Of a stretch of DNA of 64,000 nt, positions 16,045-24,727 are shown piece after piece. Position numbers and translations under genes: made by a program. Positions within the stretch are counted from its first letter, which is position 1; each line of letters opens with the position of its first letter. Below the pieces are notes generated by a model. The model ran no database searches, was not told the origin of the DNA, and was given only the letters and a program-made list of their open reading frames with translations. This DNA comes from Ruegeria pomeroyi (GTDB taxonomy: Bacteria; Pseudomonadota; Alphaproteobacteria; Rhodobacterales; Rhodobacteraceae): the NCBI RefSeq assembly GCF_021405525.1, contig NZ_JAGQAG010000001.1, positions 434,001 through 498,000 on the forward strand, read 5' to 3'.

Positions 16045-16759
16045 TCCGATCCTGCGGCTGGAGGGCGTCTATACCAACATCGCCCAGTATCACATCCTGC
16101 AAGGCGTTGACCTCGAGGTGCCGCGTGCCGCGGTGACGATGCTCCTGGGGCGCAACGGGGTGGGCAAGACCACCACCCTGCGATCCATCATCGGGCACTG
16201 GCGCGCGCATCAGGGTCGGATCGTGCTGGACGGGCAGGACATCACCCGGATACCGACCCCGGCGATTGCTCGGGCCGGTGTCGGGTTTGTGCCCGAGGAT
16301 ATGGGCATCTTTGCCAATCTCACGGTCGAGGAAAACATGGTGCTGGCCGCCGTGTCCGGCCCAATCAACAGCGCCCGGCTTGACTGGGTGTTCCAGGCCT
16401 TTCCGCCGCTGAAAACCTTCTGGAAATCCGAGGCGGGAAACCTGTCTGGCGGGCAGAAACAAATGCTGTCAATCGCGCGCGCAATGGTCGAGGAACGCAG
16501 GCTCTACCTGATCGACGAGCCAACCAAGGGGCTAGCGCCCGCCATCGTGTCGACCATGGCCCGCGCGCTGCGCGAGTTGAAGGCGCAAGGCGCCTCTATC
16601 CTGCTGGTGGAGCAGAATTTCTCGGTCGCGCGGGCGCTGGGTGATACCGCCTGCGTGATGGATGACGGGCGCATCGTCTGGTCTGGCGAGATGCGCGAAC
16701 TGGCCACCGATGCAAGTTTGCAGGAGCGGTTGATGGGTCTGAGCATGGAGGCCCATTGA
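16037..16759 (+). CDS. ABC transporter ATPase, LivF type
   Basis: A 240-residue second ATPase of the importer. Walker A GRNGVGKTTTL near residue 38, signature LSGGQKQMLSIARAM near residue 137, Walker B LYLIDEPTKGLAP near residue 157 and switch histidine replaced by Q in VEQNFS, as is common in LivF. It starts inside the end of the LivG-type gene. It pairs with that subunit to energise the LivH/LivM-type permeases. Confidence 0.93.
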   Translation: MSDPILRLEGVYTNIAQYHILQGVDLEVPRAAVTMLLGRNGVGKTTTLRSIIGHWRAHQGRIVLDGQDITRIPTPAIARAGVGFVPEDMGIFANLTVEENMVLAAVSGPINSARLDWVFQAFPPLKTFWKSEAGNLSGGQKQMLSIARAMVEERRLYLIDEPTKGLAPAIVSTMARALRELKAQGASILLVEQNFSVARALGDTACVMDDGRIVWSGEMRELATDASLQERLMGLSMEAH

Positions 16760-16781
16760 GATGCGCGGGAAGAGGTTGGAA

Positions 16782-16808
16782 TTGAGTATTTTTGACCAGA
16801 AAGAAGCA
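16782..16808. repeat. 27-base intergenic repeat, copy 1
   Basis: A 27-base sequence beginning TTGAGTATTTTTGACCAG, found again with no mismatch, in inverse orientation, at 61541-61567. Here it lies in the 60-base gap before the LivH-type gene, and its GAAGCAGGAGG continuation supplies that gene's ribosome-binding site. Confidence 0.8.
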
Positions 16809-16819
16809 GGAGGCGTGTC

Positions 16820-17851
16820 ATGAGCATGGCCCCGGAACACGCGCCCACGATGGCGCGGCTGTCGCTGGCGCAGCGGCTGGCGCCCTGGATGCCGGTGCTG
16901 CTGGTGCCACTGCTTGTCGTGGCCGGGCTGCTGGCGATCCCGAACACGTCGTCCTGGCTGACGCTGACGGTGTCGGGGCTGGCCATGGGCATGATGATCT
17001 TTCTGATGGCCTCGGGTCTGACGCTGGTGTTTGGCCTGATGGATGTCATCAATTTTGGCCATGGCGCGTTTGTCTCGGTGGGCGCCTTTGTCGGCGTTTC
17101 GGTGCTGCTTCTCTTGGGTGGCATGACCGGCGCGCCCTCGCTGGCGCTGAACCTTGCGGCGATGGGGCTCGCGGTGATCGGCGCGATGCTGGCCACCGGC
17201 GCCATGGGCTGGGCCTTTGAAAAGGTCATCGTCGAGCCGGTCTATGGTCATCACCTGAAACAGATCCTGGTCACCATGGGCGGGCTGATCGTGGTCGAGC
17301 AACTGATCATCGTGCTCTGGGGACCCGAGGAGATCTATATCTCGCGCCCCGAGGCGCTGAAGGGCGCGATCACATTCGCGGGCGCCGCGCTGGAGAAATA
17401 CCGGCTGGTGGCGGTGGGTCTGGGTCTTGTCGTCTTTGCCGCCATGCGCTGGACGCTGAGGCGCACCAAGATCGGGCTGATCGTGCGCGCGGGCGTCGAG
17501 AATGGCGAGATGGTGCAGGCGCTGGGCTATCGGCTGCGGCTGGTCTTTGTCGGTGTGTTCATCGCCGGGTCCGCGCTGGCCGGGCTGGGGGGCGTCATGT
17601 GGGGCCTCTATCAGGAGGTCGTGAGTGCCCATATGGGCAATCAGGCGATGATCCTGATCTTTATCGTCGTCATCATTGGCGGGCTGGGAAGTGTCGAGGG
17701 CTGTTTCATCGGCGCCCTGCTGGTGGGACTGATGCAGAACTATGTCGCGTTTCTGGAACCCAAGGTGGCGCTGATTTCCAATATCGGCCTGATGGTCGCG
17801 ATCCTGATGTGGCGCCCCATGGGCATGATCCCGGTGGTGAAGGCAAAATGA
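16820..17851 (+). CDS. ABC transporter permease, LivH type
   Basis: A 343-residue membrane subunit with about eight hydrophobic spans. The LivH hallmark GLTLVFGLMDVINFGHGAF lies near residue 68 and ALGYRLRLVFVGVFIAG near residue 234. The ATG at 16820 follows AGGAGGCGTGTC. The stop overlaps the next gene (ATGA at 17848-17851). Forms the translocation path together with the LivM-type subunit. Confidence 0.92.
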   Translation: MSMAPEHAPTMARLSLAQRLAPWMPVLLVPLLVVAGLLAIPNTSSWLTLTVSGLAMGMMIFLMASGLTLVFGLMDVINFGHGAFVSVGAFVGVSVLLLLGGMTGAPSLALNLAAMGLAVIGAMLATGAMGWAFEKVIVEPVYGHHLKQILVTMGGLIVVEQLIIVLWGPEEIYISRPEALKGAITFAGAALEKYRLVAVGLGLVVFAAMRWTLRRTKIGLIVRAGVENGEMVQALGYRLRLVFVGVFIAGSALAGLGGVMWGLYQEVVSAHMGNQAMILIFIVVIIGGLGSVEGCFIGALLVGLMQNYVAFLEPKVALISNIGLMVAILMWRPMGMIPVVKAK

Positions 17852-18900
17852 TCAAAGCGGTTCTTTCGGGCGACATGCCCCGCTCATCGGTGCTGGCCCT
17901 GGTCCTGGGGCTGATCCTGGTCTGTCTGGCGCTGGCGCCCTTCCTGTTTCCCGGCGTGCGCACCGTCGATACGGCGGCACGGATCTGCGTGTTCATCGTG
18001 CTGGTGGCCAGCTACGATCTGCTCTTGGGCTATGGCGGCATCGTCAGTTTCGCCCATACCATGTTCTTTGGCATCGGCGCCTATGGGGTCGCACTGGCCC
18101 TGACCCATATGGGGCGCGGGTTCGACGCGATCCTTGTGGGCGCGGCTGCGGGTGCGCTGCTGGCGGCGGTGCTGGCCTTTGTCATCGGCCTCTTCAGCCT
18201 GCGGGTAAGGGCGATCTTCTTTGCCATGATCACGCTTGCGGTGGCCTCGGCAGTGGCGGTTCTGGTCAGCCAGCTGTCGGGCCTGACCGGTGGCGAGGAT
18301 GGGCTGACCTTCAAGACGCCGCGCGCGCTGGGACCGGCCTTCAAGTTCGGGGACGAGCTGTTCGGGGTGAAACTGAACGGCAAGCTGCTCTCCTATTACG
18401 TCGTGTTCATCGGCAGTCTGGTCCTGTTCCTGCTGATGCTCAGGGTGGTGAACTCACCCTTTGGGCGGGTGTTGCAGGCGATCCGCGAGAATGATTTCCG
18501 CGCCGAGGCGATCGGCTATCGGGTGGTCTATTACCGGGTTGCGGCGACTTGTCTCTCGGCGGCGGTGGCGGCGCTGGCGGGCAGTCTTTATGCGATCTGG
18601 CTGCGCTATGTGGGGCCGGATACCACGCTGAGCATGGAGATCATGATCGACATCCTGCTGATGGTGGTGATCGGCGGCATGGGAACCATGTATGGCGCGG
18701 TGATCGGGGCAACGCTGCTGGTCTTGGCGCAGAACTATCTGCAAAACCTGATGGGCGTTGCCGGGTCTCTGGTTGAAGGAGTGCCGGTGCTGCCGCAACT
18801 CCTGGATGCCGACCGCTGGCTCTTGTGGCTGGGCGTGCTCTTTATCCTCAGCGTCTATTTCTTTCCCACCGGCGTGGTAGGGCGGTTGCGGCGCGGTTAA
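17848..18900 (+). CDS. ABC transporter permease, LivM type
   Basis: A 350-residue membrane subunit, last gene of the importer. LivM hallmarks: YDLLLGYGGIVSFAHTMFFG near residue 54, an AIRENDFRAEAIGY segment near residue 211 and VVIGGMGTMYGAVIGA near residue 272. The ATG overlaps the LivH-type stop. Its TAA stop lies in TTAA at 18897-18900, which on the other strand is also the stop of the DUF3095 gene. Confidence 0.92.
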   Translation: MIKAVLSGDMPRSSVLALVLGLILVCLALAPFLFPGVRTVDTAARICVFIVLVASYDLLLGYGGIVSFAHTMFFGIGAYGVALALTHMGRGFDAILVGAAAGALLAAVLAFVIGLFSLRVRAIFFAMITLAVASAVAVLVSQLSGLTGGEDGLTFKTPRALGPAFKFGDELFGVKLNGKLLSYYVVFIGSLVLFLLMLRVVNSPFGRVLQAIRENDFRAEAIGYRVVYYRVAATCLSAAVAALAGSLYAIWLRYVGPDTTLSMEIMIDILLMVVIGGMGTMYGAVIGATLLVLAQNYLQNLMGVAGSLVEGVPVLPQLLDADRWLLWLGVLFILSVYFFPTGVVGRLRRG

Positions 18901-20042
18901 GTTCCGCGGATACGCTCGGCGGCGGCGGCGTAACCGCCCGCCGCCCCGTCGATGAAATGCACGTGGTCGTCGCGCATAGCCGAGGGCACGAAACAGGTCA
19001 TCATTGCCTCGTCCTGAGCAAACAGACCATAGCGGATCTTGCCACGGCGCCGGGCTTCCTCGAGGATCGTCTCTATCCGTGCGCGAGTCTCGGCATCGCA
19101 ATCGAGGGTCATCTTCAGCCCGTCATCGAATTTGCGGAAATCGGCGTTGCGGCTGACCATGCGGGCATAGTGACCGGGCTGAAAGTCGCCCAGCCGCAGA
19201 CCGGTACGGAACAACAGCCAGATCAGCAGGTTCTGGCCCAGGAGCTTCAGCTTGTGCAGGCCCAGATTGCGGCCCTCGCGCGAGACATGTGCATCGAGCG
19301 ACAGACCCGGCGGCGGCCAGGTGACGCCCGGACCACCCGGAGGGACTGGGTGGCCGCCTCTTTCCAGCCCGTCGGCGGTGATGACGACGCGCCGGGCCAG
19401 ATCGGCAAAGTCGCGCTCGCTTGCCCTGTCGGTCGGATGCACCACAAGAGAGACGATCTGCCCATTCTGGGCACGCATGTTGGACCAGCGACAGGACAGG
19501 CCGGTCAGATCAGGCTGTGCACCGGGCGGGGCCGGGTCGACAGCGAAATCGCCAGCTTTCATCCGCGCCTCGGCCCAGGCCAGCCCGCGTCCCGAAAACA
19601 TGGCGTAGTCGACCCCCGGCGAGGCTGCGTAGCGTGCTACTCGCACATCGCGTCGGGCCGTGCGAATCGCAGCCACCGGAATCAGGGCAGCCCGCAAGGC
19701 GATGCCGAACTCCTCTTCCGCCCAGCGGCGCAGATCTGCCAGCACCGCGCGCACTTGCTCGGCCTTGTCACCGGGCACCGCGAAACCGGCGCCGTCGCCG
19801 CCAAACACATAGGGAAAGCGCAGGTCACCCATTGCGTTGATCGTGGCCGAGATAACCGCCGCACCCACCATGTTCACTGTCTTGTAGCGCCCGCGCGCGA
19901 TCTCTCCGGTACTGTCCACGATATCGGCGGTACCCAGCACCCAGTCATCGGGAAGGGGCGTGAACCGGGACGGCTCGGAAAGCTCGGGGAAATCCATCAC
20001 CGGGCGTAGGGATGCATAAAACGAATCCGGATCGTCAACCAT
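18897..20042 (-). CDS. DUF3095 family protein (nucleotidyl-cyclase-like)
   Basis: A 381-residue protein matching DUF3095. The N-terminal part has the look of a class III cyclase fold: TADIVDSTGEIARGRYK near residue 38 (metal-binding D candidates) and FGGDGAGFAVPG near residue 75, echoing the GDG of cyclases. The C-terminal 120 residues are family-specific. The start at 20042 (ATG GTT GAC) follows GAGGGTCAC; in-frame extension upstream looks non-coding. Activity is unknown. It converges with livM, sharing the four stop bases. Confidence 0.8.
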   Translation of the reverse strand: MVDDPDSFYASLRPVMDFPELSEPSRFTPLPDDWVLGTADIVDSTGEIARGRYKTVNMVGAAVISATINAMGDLRFPYVFGGDGAGFAVPGDKAEQVRAVLADLRRWAEEEFGIALRAALIPVAAIRTARRDVRVARYAASPGVDYAMFSGRGLAWAEARMKAGDFAVDPAPPGAQPDLTGLSCRWSNMRAQNGQIVSLVVHPTDRASERDFADLARRVVITADGLERGGHPVPPGGPGVTWPPPGLSLDAHVSREGRNLGLHKLKLLGQNLLIWLLFRTGLRLGDFQPGHYARMVSRNADFRKFDDGLKMTLDCDAETRARIETILEEARRRGKIRYGLFAQDEAMMTCFVPSAMRDDHVHFIDGAAGGYAAAAERIRGT

Positions 20043-20178
20043 GTGACCCTCATAACAATACCCTTCTACATAGCAGCTTGACGGCGAAATCCAGAGCCTT
20101 GCGGCATGACGGGCGCGCTTGTGCGCAGGCCGATAACATGGCAACCATCGCGCACGCGTTCATGTGGGAGGAAAGCGC

Positions 20179-21351
20179 ATGCAGGCTGGTCTGATCATTC
20201 TGTGTCTGGCCTATGTGCTCAGCCAGTTCTTTCGTGCCTTTCTGGCAGTGCTGACCGCCGATCTGGCCCGTGATATCGGCGCGCAGCCCGACGACCTGGC
20301 CTTTGCCTCGGGTCTGTGGTTTCTCACCTTCGCCGCGATGCAGATCCCCGTTGGCTGGGCGCTGGACCGGATCGGCCCGCGCCGGACGGCCGCAGCGCTG
20401 CTGATGGTGGGTGGCGGTGGTGGCGCTGCATTGTTTGCCCTGGCCACGGCGCCCCTGCATATCAGCGCGGCGATGGTACTGATTGGTGTGGGCTGTTCAC
20501 CGGTGCTGATGGCCTCGTATTTCATCTTTGCGCGCGAATACCCGCCCGCGCGCTTTGCCACACTGGCTGCCGTGATGCTGGGTGTCGGGTCGGTGGGCAA
20601 CCTTGTGGCCTCGTATCCCACCGCGCTGGCGGTTGAGCTGATGGGATGGCGCGCGACGCTGACCGGGCTGGCGGCGGTCTCGGCGGCGGTTGCGGTTGGC
20701 ATCTGGCTATCGGTGCGTGACCCCGAAATGGTGCAGCACGATACCAAAGGCTCGCTGCTCGACCTGTTGAAGCAGCCGCTTCTGTGGACGATCCTGCCGC
20801 TGATGCTGGTGGCCTATGCGCCCTCGGCGGCGCTGCGCGGGCTCTGGGCGGGTCCCTATCTGCGCGATGTGTTCGGGCTTGAGACCAGCCAGATCGGGCA
20901 GGCGACGCTGATCATGGGGGCGGCGATGATTGCCGGCACCTTTGCCTATGGTCCGCTCGATCGGGTTCTCGGCTCTCGGAAATGGGTGGTGTTCGGAGGC
21001 AATCTGGGCGGCGCGCTGGCGCTGGGTCTGCTGGTTCTGTGGATCGACTTTGGTGTCTGGTCCTCGGTGGCGCTGATGGCGGCGATCGGCTTTCTGGGCG
21101 CCTCGTTTCCGGTGATCATGGCGCATGGCCGCGCCTTTATCCCTGCGCATCTGGTTGGGCGGGGTGTGACGCTTCTCAACCTCTTTGGCATCGGCGGTGT
21201 CGGGTTGATGCAATTCGTCACCGGGCGCCTGCACGAAGGCTATGCCGCCGCCGGCCCGGCCGCGCCCTATACTGCGATCGTGACCTTTTTCGCGGTCTCG
21301 ATGGCGGTTGGTCTGGTGATCTATCTGTTCAGCCGCGACAGTCTGGCCTGA
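20179..21351 (+). CDS. MFS transporter
   Basis: A 390-residue major facilitator with 12 predicted spans. The DRIGPRRTAA loop between helices 2 and 3 (near residue 70) is the MFS motif A variant. A charged central loop lies near residue 190. The ATG at 20179 follows GGGAGGAAAGCGC; an in-frame GTG at 20164 would include the ribosome site. Substrate unknown. Monocistronic in appearance, with asd 83 bases downstream. Confidence 0.87.
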   Translation: MQAGLIILCLAYVLSQFFRAFLAVLTADLARDIGAQPDDLAFASGLWFLTFAAMQIPVGWALDRIGPRRTAAALLMVGGGGGAALFALATAPLHISAAMVLIGVGCSPVLMASYFIFAREYPPARFATLAAVMLGVGSVGNLVASYPTALAVELMGWRATLTGLAAVSAAVAVGIWLSVRDPEMVQHDTKGSLLDLLKQPLLWTILPLMLVAYAPSAALRGLWAGPYLRDVFGLETSQIGQATLIMGAAMIAGTFAYGPLDRVLGSRKWVVFGGNLGGALALGLLVLWIDFGVWSSVALMAAIGFLGASFPVIMAHGRAFIPAHLVGRGVTLLNLFGIGGVGLMQFVTGRLHEGYAAAGPAAPYTAIVTFFAVSMAVGLVIYLFSRDSLA

Positions 21352-21434
21352 CAGGGGCCTTTCCTCGGCGCCACTTTCCCTGTATGGAACCGCCGCCGGT
21401 CAAGGCGACCGGGTATATCTGGAGAAACAAGAAA

Positions 21435-22457
21435 ATGGGTTATCGCGTCGTCGTCGCTGGCGCCACGGGCAATGTGGGCCGCGAAATGCTGAACATCCTG
21501 GCCGAGCGCCAGTTCCCCGTGGATGAGATTGCCGCGTTGGCAAGCCGTAAATCCCTGGGCACCGAAGTCAGCTTTGGCGACAAGACTATCAAGACCCAGG
21601 ATCTGGACACTTTTGATTTCACCGGCTGGGACATGGCGCTGTTCGCCATCGGCTCGGACGCGACCAAGGTCTATGCGCCCAAGGCGGCGGCGGCTGGGTG
21701 CGTGGTGATCGACAACAGCTCGCTCTACCGCTACGACCCCGAGATTCCGCTGATCGTGCCCGAGTGCAACCCGCAGGCGGTGCATGGCTACAAGAACAAG
21801 ATGATCATCGCCAACCCCAACTGCTCGACCGCGCAGATGGTGGTGGCGCTGAAGCCGCTGCATGACCGCGCCAAGATCAAGCGCGTCGTCGTCTCGACCT
21901 ATCAGTCGGTGTCGGGCGCGGGCAAGGAAGGCATGGACGAGCTGTGGGAACAGACCAAGGCGGTCTATAACCCGACCTCGGACGTGCCGCCGAAGAAGTT
22001 CCAGAAGGAGATCGCCTTCAACGTCATTCCCCATATCGACGTCTTCATGGAAGACGGCTCGACCAAGGAGGAATGGAAGATGGTCGCCGAAACCAAGAAG
22101 ATCGTCGATCCCTCGATCAAGGTCACCGCGACCTGTGTGCGGGTGCCGGTCTTTGTCGGACACTCCGAGGCGGTGAACATCGAGTTCGAGGAATTCCTGG
22201 ACGAGGACGAGGCCCGCGACATCCTGCGCGAAGCGCCCGGCATCATGGTGATCGACAAGCGCGAGCCCGGCGGCTACGTCACGCCCAAGGAATGCGTGGG
22301 CGATTTCGCCACCTTCATCAGCCGCATCCGGCAGGATTCGACCGTCGAGAACGGGCTGAACCTGTGGTGCGTCTCGGACAACCTGCGCAAAGGCGCGGCG
22401 TTGAATGCGGTTCAGATCGCCGAATTGCTGGGTCGCGAGGTCCTGAAAAAGGGCTGA
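21435..22457 (+). CDS. asd: Aspartate-semialdehyde dehydrogenase
   Basis: A 340-residue NADP-dependent enzyme reducing aspartyl phosphate to aspartate semialdehyde, for lysine, threonine, methionine and cell-wall diaminopimelate synthesis. GATGNVGREML NADP loop near residue 9, catalytic cysteine in NPNCSTAQM near residue 132, and STYQSVSGAGKEGM near residue 156. The ATG at 21435 follows GGAGAAACAAGAAA. Longer in-frame readings run back through the MFS gene in another frame. A strong terminator follows. dapA, a downstream pathway gene, lies at 60622. Confidence 0.97.
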   Translation: MGYRVVVAGATGNVGREMLNILAERQFPVDEIAALASRKSLGTEVSFGDKTIKTQDLDTFDFTGWDMALFAIGSDATKVYAPKAAAAGCVVIDNSSLYRYDPEIPLIVPECNPQAVHGYKNKMIIANPNCSTAQMVVALKPLHDRAKIKRVVVSTYQSVSGAGKEGMDELWEQTKAVYNPTSDVPPKKFQKEIAFNVIPHIDVFMEDGSTKEEWKMVAETKKIVDPSIKVTATCVRVPVFVGHSEAVNIEFEEFLDEDEARDILREAPGIMVIDKREPGGYVTPKECVGDFATFISRIRQDSTVENGLNLWCVSDNLRKGAALNAVQIAELLGREVLKKG

Positions 22458-22481
22458 CAGCGCTTAGCCAGAGATCGTTCT

Positions 22482-22514
22482 ACACCCCTGCTCATCTGGG
22501 CAGGGGTGTTTTTT
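22482..22514 (+). terminator. Rho-independent terminator of asd
   Basis: Arms ACACCCCTG (22482-22490) and CAGGGGTGT (22501-22509) with a 10-base loop, followed by an uninterrupted run of T to 22514. Confidence 0.92.
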
Positions 22515-22932
22515 GTTGGCTTCAGGGCGCAAATCAACTCATGATTGAGATGGCTTGGGCTTTTTGATCAAAGTTGACCTGTTTCCGAATTCTCAAAAAT
22601 TCGTTTTATTCGTGGCCAATTTTGGCCAGATCGAGTACAAACTTTTGTTTTTAGTGTGATTTATCACTTTTTTGACACAATCTTGCGCGATTCCCGACCG
22701 AATCGCGGCCAAGTATTAAGTCATCAGGAAGTCGAACCTTCGGCAAACACAGCAAGGCTTACCGGCCAAAGACCCTCAAAGAGGTACCGGAAAGGTTGTG
22801 CTCAACATGTGTCGCCGAGACTGTGCGCAAGTGTAAAGAGTCCGGATCGCGGCAAGTCTCCCAAGCGGTTTGACCCGGTCGATCAAGAAAAAAACAAGGC
22901 GGTATCGCCTCTGGACATAGAGGAAAACGAAA
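22515..22932. other. AT-rich leader ahead of two small genes; no gene recognised
   Basis: About 420 bases without a convincing reading frame. The part 22550-22690 is clearly AT-rich for this genome. A TTGACA at 22672-22677 could be a -35 box, but no good -10 follows at 16-18 bases. The last 60 bases include AGGAAAACGAAA, the likely ribosome site of the next small gene. Could hold a promoter, a long 5' leader or an unrecognised small RNA. Confidence 0.4.
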
Positions 22933-23112
22933 ATGGCAACCATCATCACCTTCCCGCATCGCGACATCCAAACCCCCGTTTCGGGCGTCGAACCCAATGC
23001 CGATAACATCCTGTCGCTCGCCGATTGGCGCTCGCGGGGCAGGGCGTTGCGGACCGCCAACGGCGTCTTTTTCGTTTCGAATCCCTGGGGCAGCTCCGGC
23101 GACGCCGCTTGA
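22933..23112 (+). CDS. 59-residue small protein of unknown function
   Basis: A short frame from ATG 22933 to TGA 23112, preceded by GAGGAAAACGAAA. It starts MATIITFPHRDIQ and contains LSLADWRSRGRALRTANGVFF, a basic amphipathic segment, then SNPWGSSGD. No transmembrane stretch or cysteine. Another small gene starts 38 bases downstream with its own ribosome site, and one terminator follows both, so they are probably one transcript. No family recognised. Support comes from the ribosome site, codon choice and context. Confidence 0.55.
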   Translation: MATIITFPHRDIQTPVSGVEPNADNILSLADWRSRGRALRTANGVFFVSNPWGSSGDAA

Positions 23113-23150
23113 CCTCGACCATTCAACAACATTTTTCAGGAGTGACAGAG

Positions 23151-23342
23151 ATGACCCAGACCCTTGCCCAGAAAGCCCGCCAGAACCGTATCGCCGCGCT
23201 GCAACATCTTCGGCTGACCCGTCAGGGTGCCGAAATGGAAAGCGAGGTGATCAACCTCTTTGCACACCGCGCGAGGCAAAAGGCGAAACCGGTCTTCAGC
23301 TCGGTGCGGGGTCAGGTCGGAGAAACACAGCTCGCCGCCTGA
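23151..23342 (+). CDS. 63-residue basic small protein of unknown function
   Basis: ATG 23151 follows CAGGAGTGACAG. The protein is rich in Gln, Arg, Lys and Ala (MTQTLAQKARQNRIAALQ...) and should be largely helical and basic; the INLFAHRARQKAK part is the most hydrophobic. No family recognised. A terminator hairpin lies 24 bases after the stop. Longer in-frame readings start inside the preceding small gene and are not preferred. Confidence 0.6.
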   Translation: MTQTLAQKARQNRIAALQHLRLTRQGAEMESEVINLFAHRARQKAKPVFSSVRGQVGETQLAA

Positions 23343-23365
23343 GACCTGGTTGGATGGACATGCAG

Positions 23366-23388
23366 AAGGCGCCCGACGGGCGCCTTTT
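23366..23388 (+). terminator. Rho-independent terminator after the two small genes
   Basis: Arms AAGGCGCCC (23366-23374) and GGGCGCCTT (23378-23386) around GAC, ending in TTTT. The AA at its other end could also serve the opposite strand weakly. Confidence 0.85.
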
Positions 23389-23459
23389 CCATGCGGTGAC
23401 GAGCGGAGGGGTCCAGCTGGCGCCCGGTCAAAGTTACGAACAACAAGGTCCTGACCGCC

Positions 23460-24110
23460 TCAGACGGGTACGAAACGTTCCTCTGCCGGCTCGTAGCATT
23501 GCAGGCCACCTTCGCCGATATCGGTCCAGAGGCCGTGCAGGCTCAGGCTGCCTTCGTCGACCGCCGAGGCGATGAAGGGGAAGGTCATCAGGTTCTCCAG
23601 CGAGGCGACGACGGCGTGTTTTTCAAGTTGTCGAACCTGCTCGTCCTCGTCCTCGATCTTGGCCACATGATCGTATTTCGGCTTGAGGATATCCATCCAG
23701 CGCCCGACAAAGCTCTCCTTGGCCTCCAACTGGGGCGCGTGACCCTTGCACATGTCCAGACACCCGCGAACACCGCCGCATTGCGAATGGCCCAAAACGA
23801 TAAGGTGCGCGACCTTGAGCACGGTAACCGCGTATTCGACCGCGGCGCTGGTGCCGTGATGGTCGCCATCGGGCAGATAGGGCGGCACCAGGTTGGCGAC
23901 GTTGCGGTGGATAAAGAACTCTCCCTGATCGGCCCCGAAGATCGAGGTGACATGCACCCGGCTGTCGCAGCACGAGATCACCATGGCGCGTGGCCGCTGG
24001 CCCTCGGTCGCCAAGCGCCGGTACCAGACCTGGTTTTCGGCATAGGTTGTCGCCTTCCAGCCATGGTAGCGCTGGACCAGATAATTGGGCAGAGGGCGGG
24101 CGAGTTTCAT
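23460..24110 (-). CDS. Beta-class carbonic anhydrase
   Basis: A 216-residue zinc enzyme interconverting CO2 and bicarbonate. Beta-class zinc ligands and active-site pair are present: C47 with D49 and R51 in CCDSR, then H108 and C111 in GHSQCGG. FFIHRNVANLVPP near residue 66 is also family-typical. Cytoplasmic, with no signal peptide. Single gene on the minus strand, with 158 bases to the divergent gene at 24269. Likely housekeeping bicarbonate supply. Confidence 0.95.
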   Translation of the reverse strand: MKLARPLPNYLVQRYHGWKATTYAENQVWYRRLATEGQRPRAMVISCCDSRVHVTSIFGADQGEFFIHRNVANLVPPYLPDGDHHGTSAAVEYAVTVLKVAHLIVLGHSQCGGVRGCLDMCKGHAPQLEAKESFVGRWMDILKPKYDHVAKIEDEDEQVRQLEKHAVVASLENLMTFPFIASAVDEGSLSLHGLWTDIGEGGLQCYEPAEERFVPV

Positions 24111-24268
24111 CGTTGAATTTCCTGTCGCTGACCTGTCGTGACAGCTTCCTTTAGGCCAGTTTGAAAGAAAATTCGAGGTATTTCCCGTCGCAGCGGAAAC
24201 CTTTTGAAAACCTCTCTGAAACCAGAATGCCAGACGTGTCGTGGGGGCACAGGACTTTGGGGTGAGAT

Positions 24269-24652
24269 GTGGTGGTTGAAGTAATCACGCTTGTGCAAAG
24301 CGAGTCCGTAAGGCTGGATCCGGATCGGCTGGGCGGGCTCTATCGGCAATTGGGAGACGCCGGGGCCGAGGATGTCGTCTGTCGCGCGATAGAGGAGCTG
24401 GCGGTGCGGTTGACCAATTGCGAACGGCTGTGGCGCGCGCGCGACTGGACGGCGCTGCGCAAATGCGCCCGGTCGCTGATTGCGATCTCGGAACAGATCG
24501 GCATGGTGGCGCTGGCCCGTGTTGCGCGTCAGGTCACCGACGCCATCGACAATGGCGACTATGTCGCCACCAGCGCCGTGCTTTACCGGCTGATCCGGGT
24601 CGGCGAGAAATCCCTGACCGAGGTCTGGGACCAGCAGGATCTGTCGATCTAG
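24269..24652 (+). CDS. Small helical protein, Hpt-like in shape, unknown function
   Basis: A 127-residue all-helical protein starting at GTG 24269 (a second GTG follows at 24272). No ATG is available in frame near the start. The RLTNCERLWRARDWTALRKCARSLIAISEQIG and ARVARQVTDAIDNGDY segments give the rhythm of a four-helix Hpt-type bundle. The phosphorylatable histidine of true Hpt domains is missing: there is no HxLKG. It may be a degenerate phosphotransfer-like protein. The leucyl aminopeptidase gene follows 75 bases later. Confidence 0.65.
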   Translation: MVVEVITLVQSESVRLDPDRLGGLYRQLGDAGAEDVVCRAIEELAVRLTNCERLWRARDWTALRKCARSLIAISEQIGMVALARVARQVTDAIDNGDYVATSAVLYRLIRVGEKSLTEVWDQQDLSI

Positions 24653-24727
24653 CCCGGTGATCTGAGGGCTTGCAGGTCACGGCAGGCCCGATAGTCTGGA
24701 CCTGTCACCATGTTGGAAAGGTCGCAG

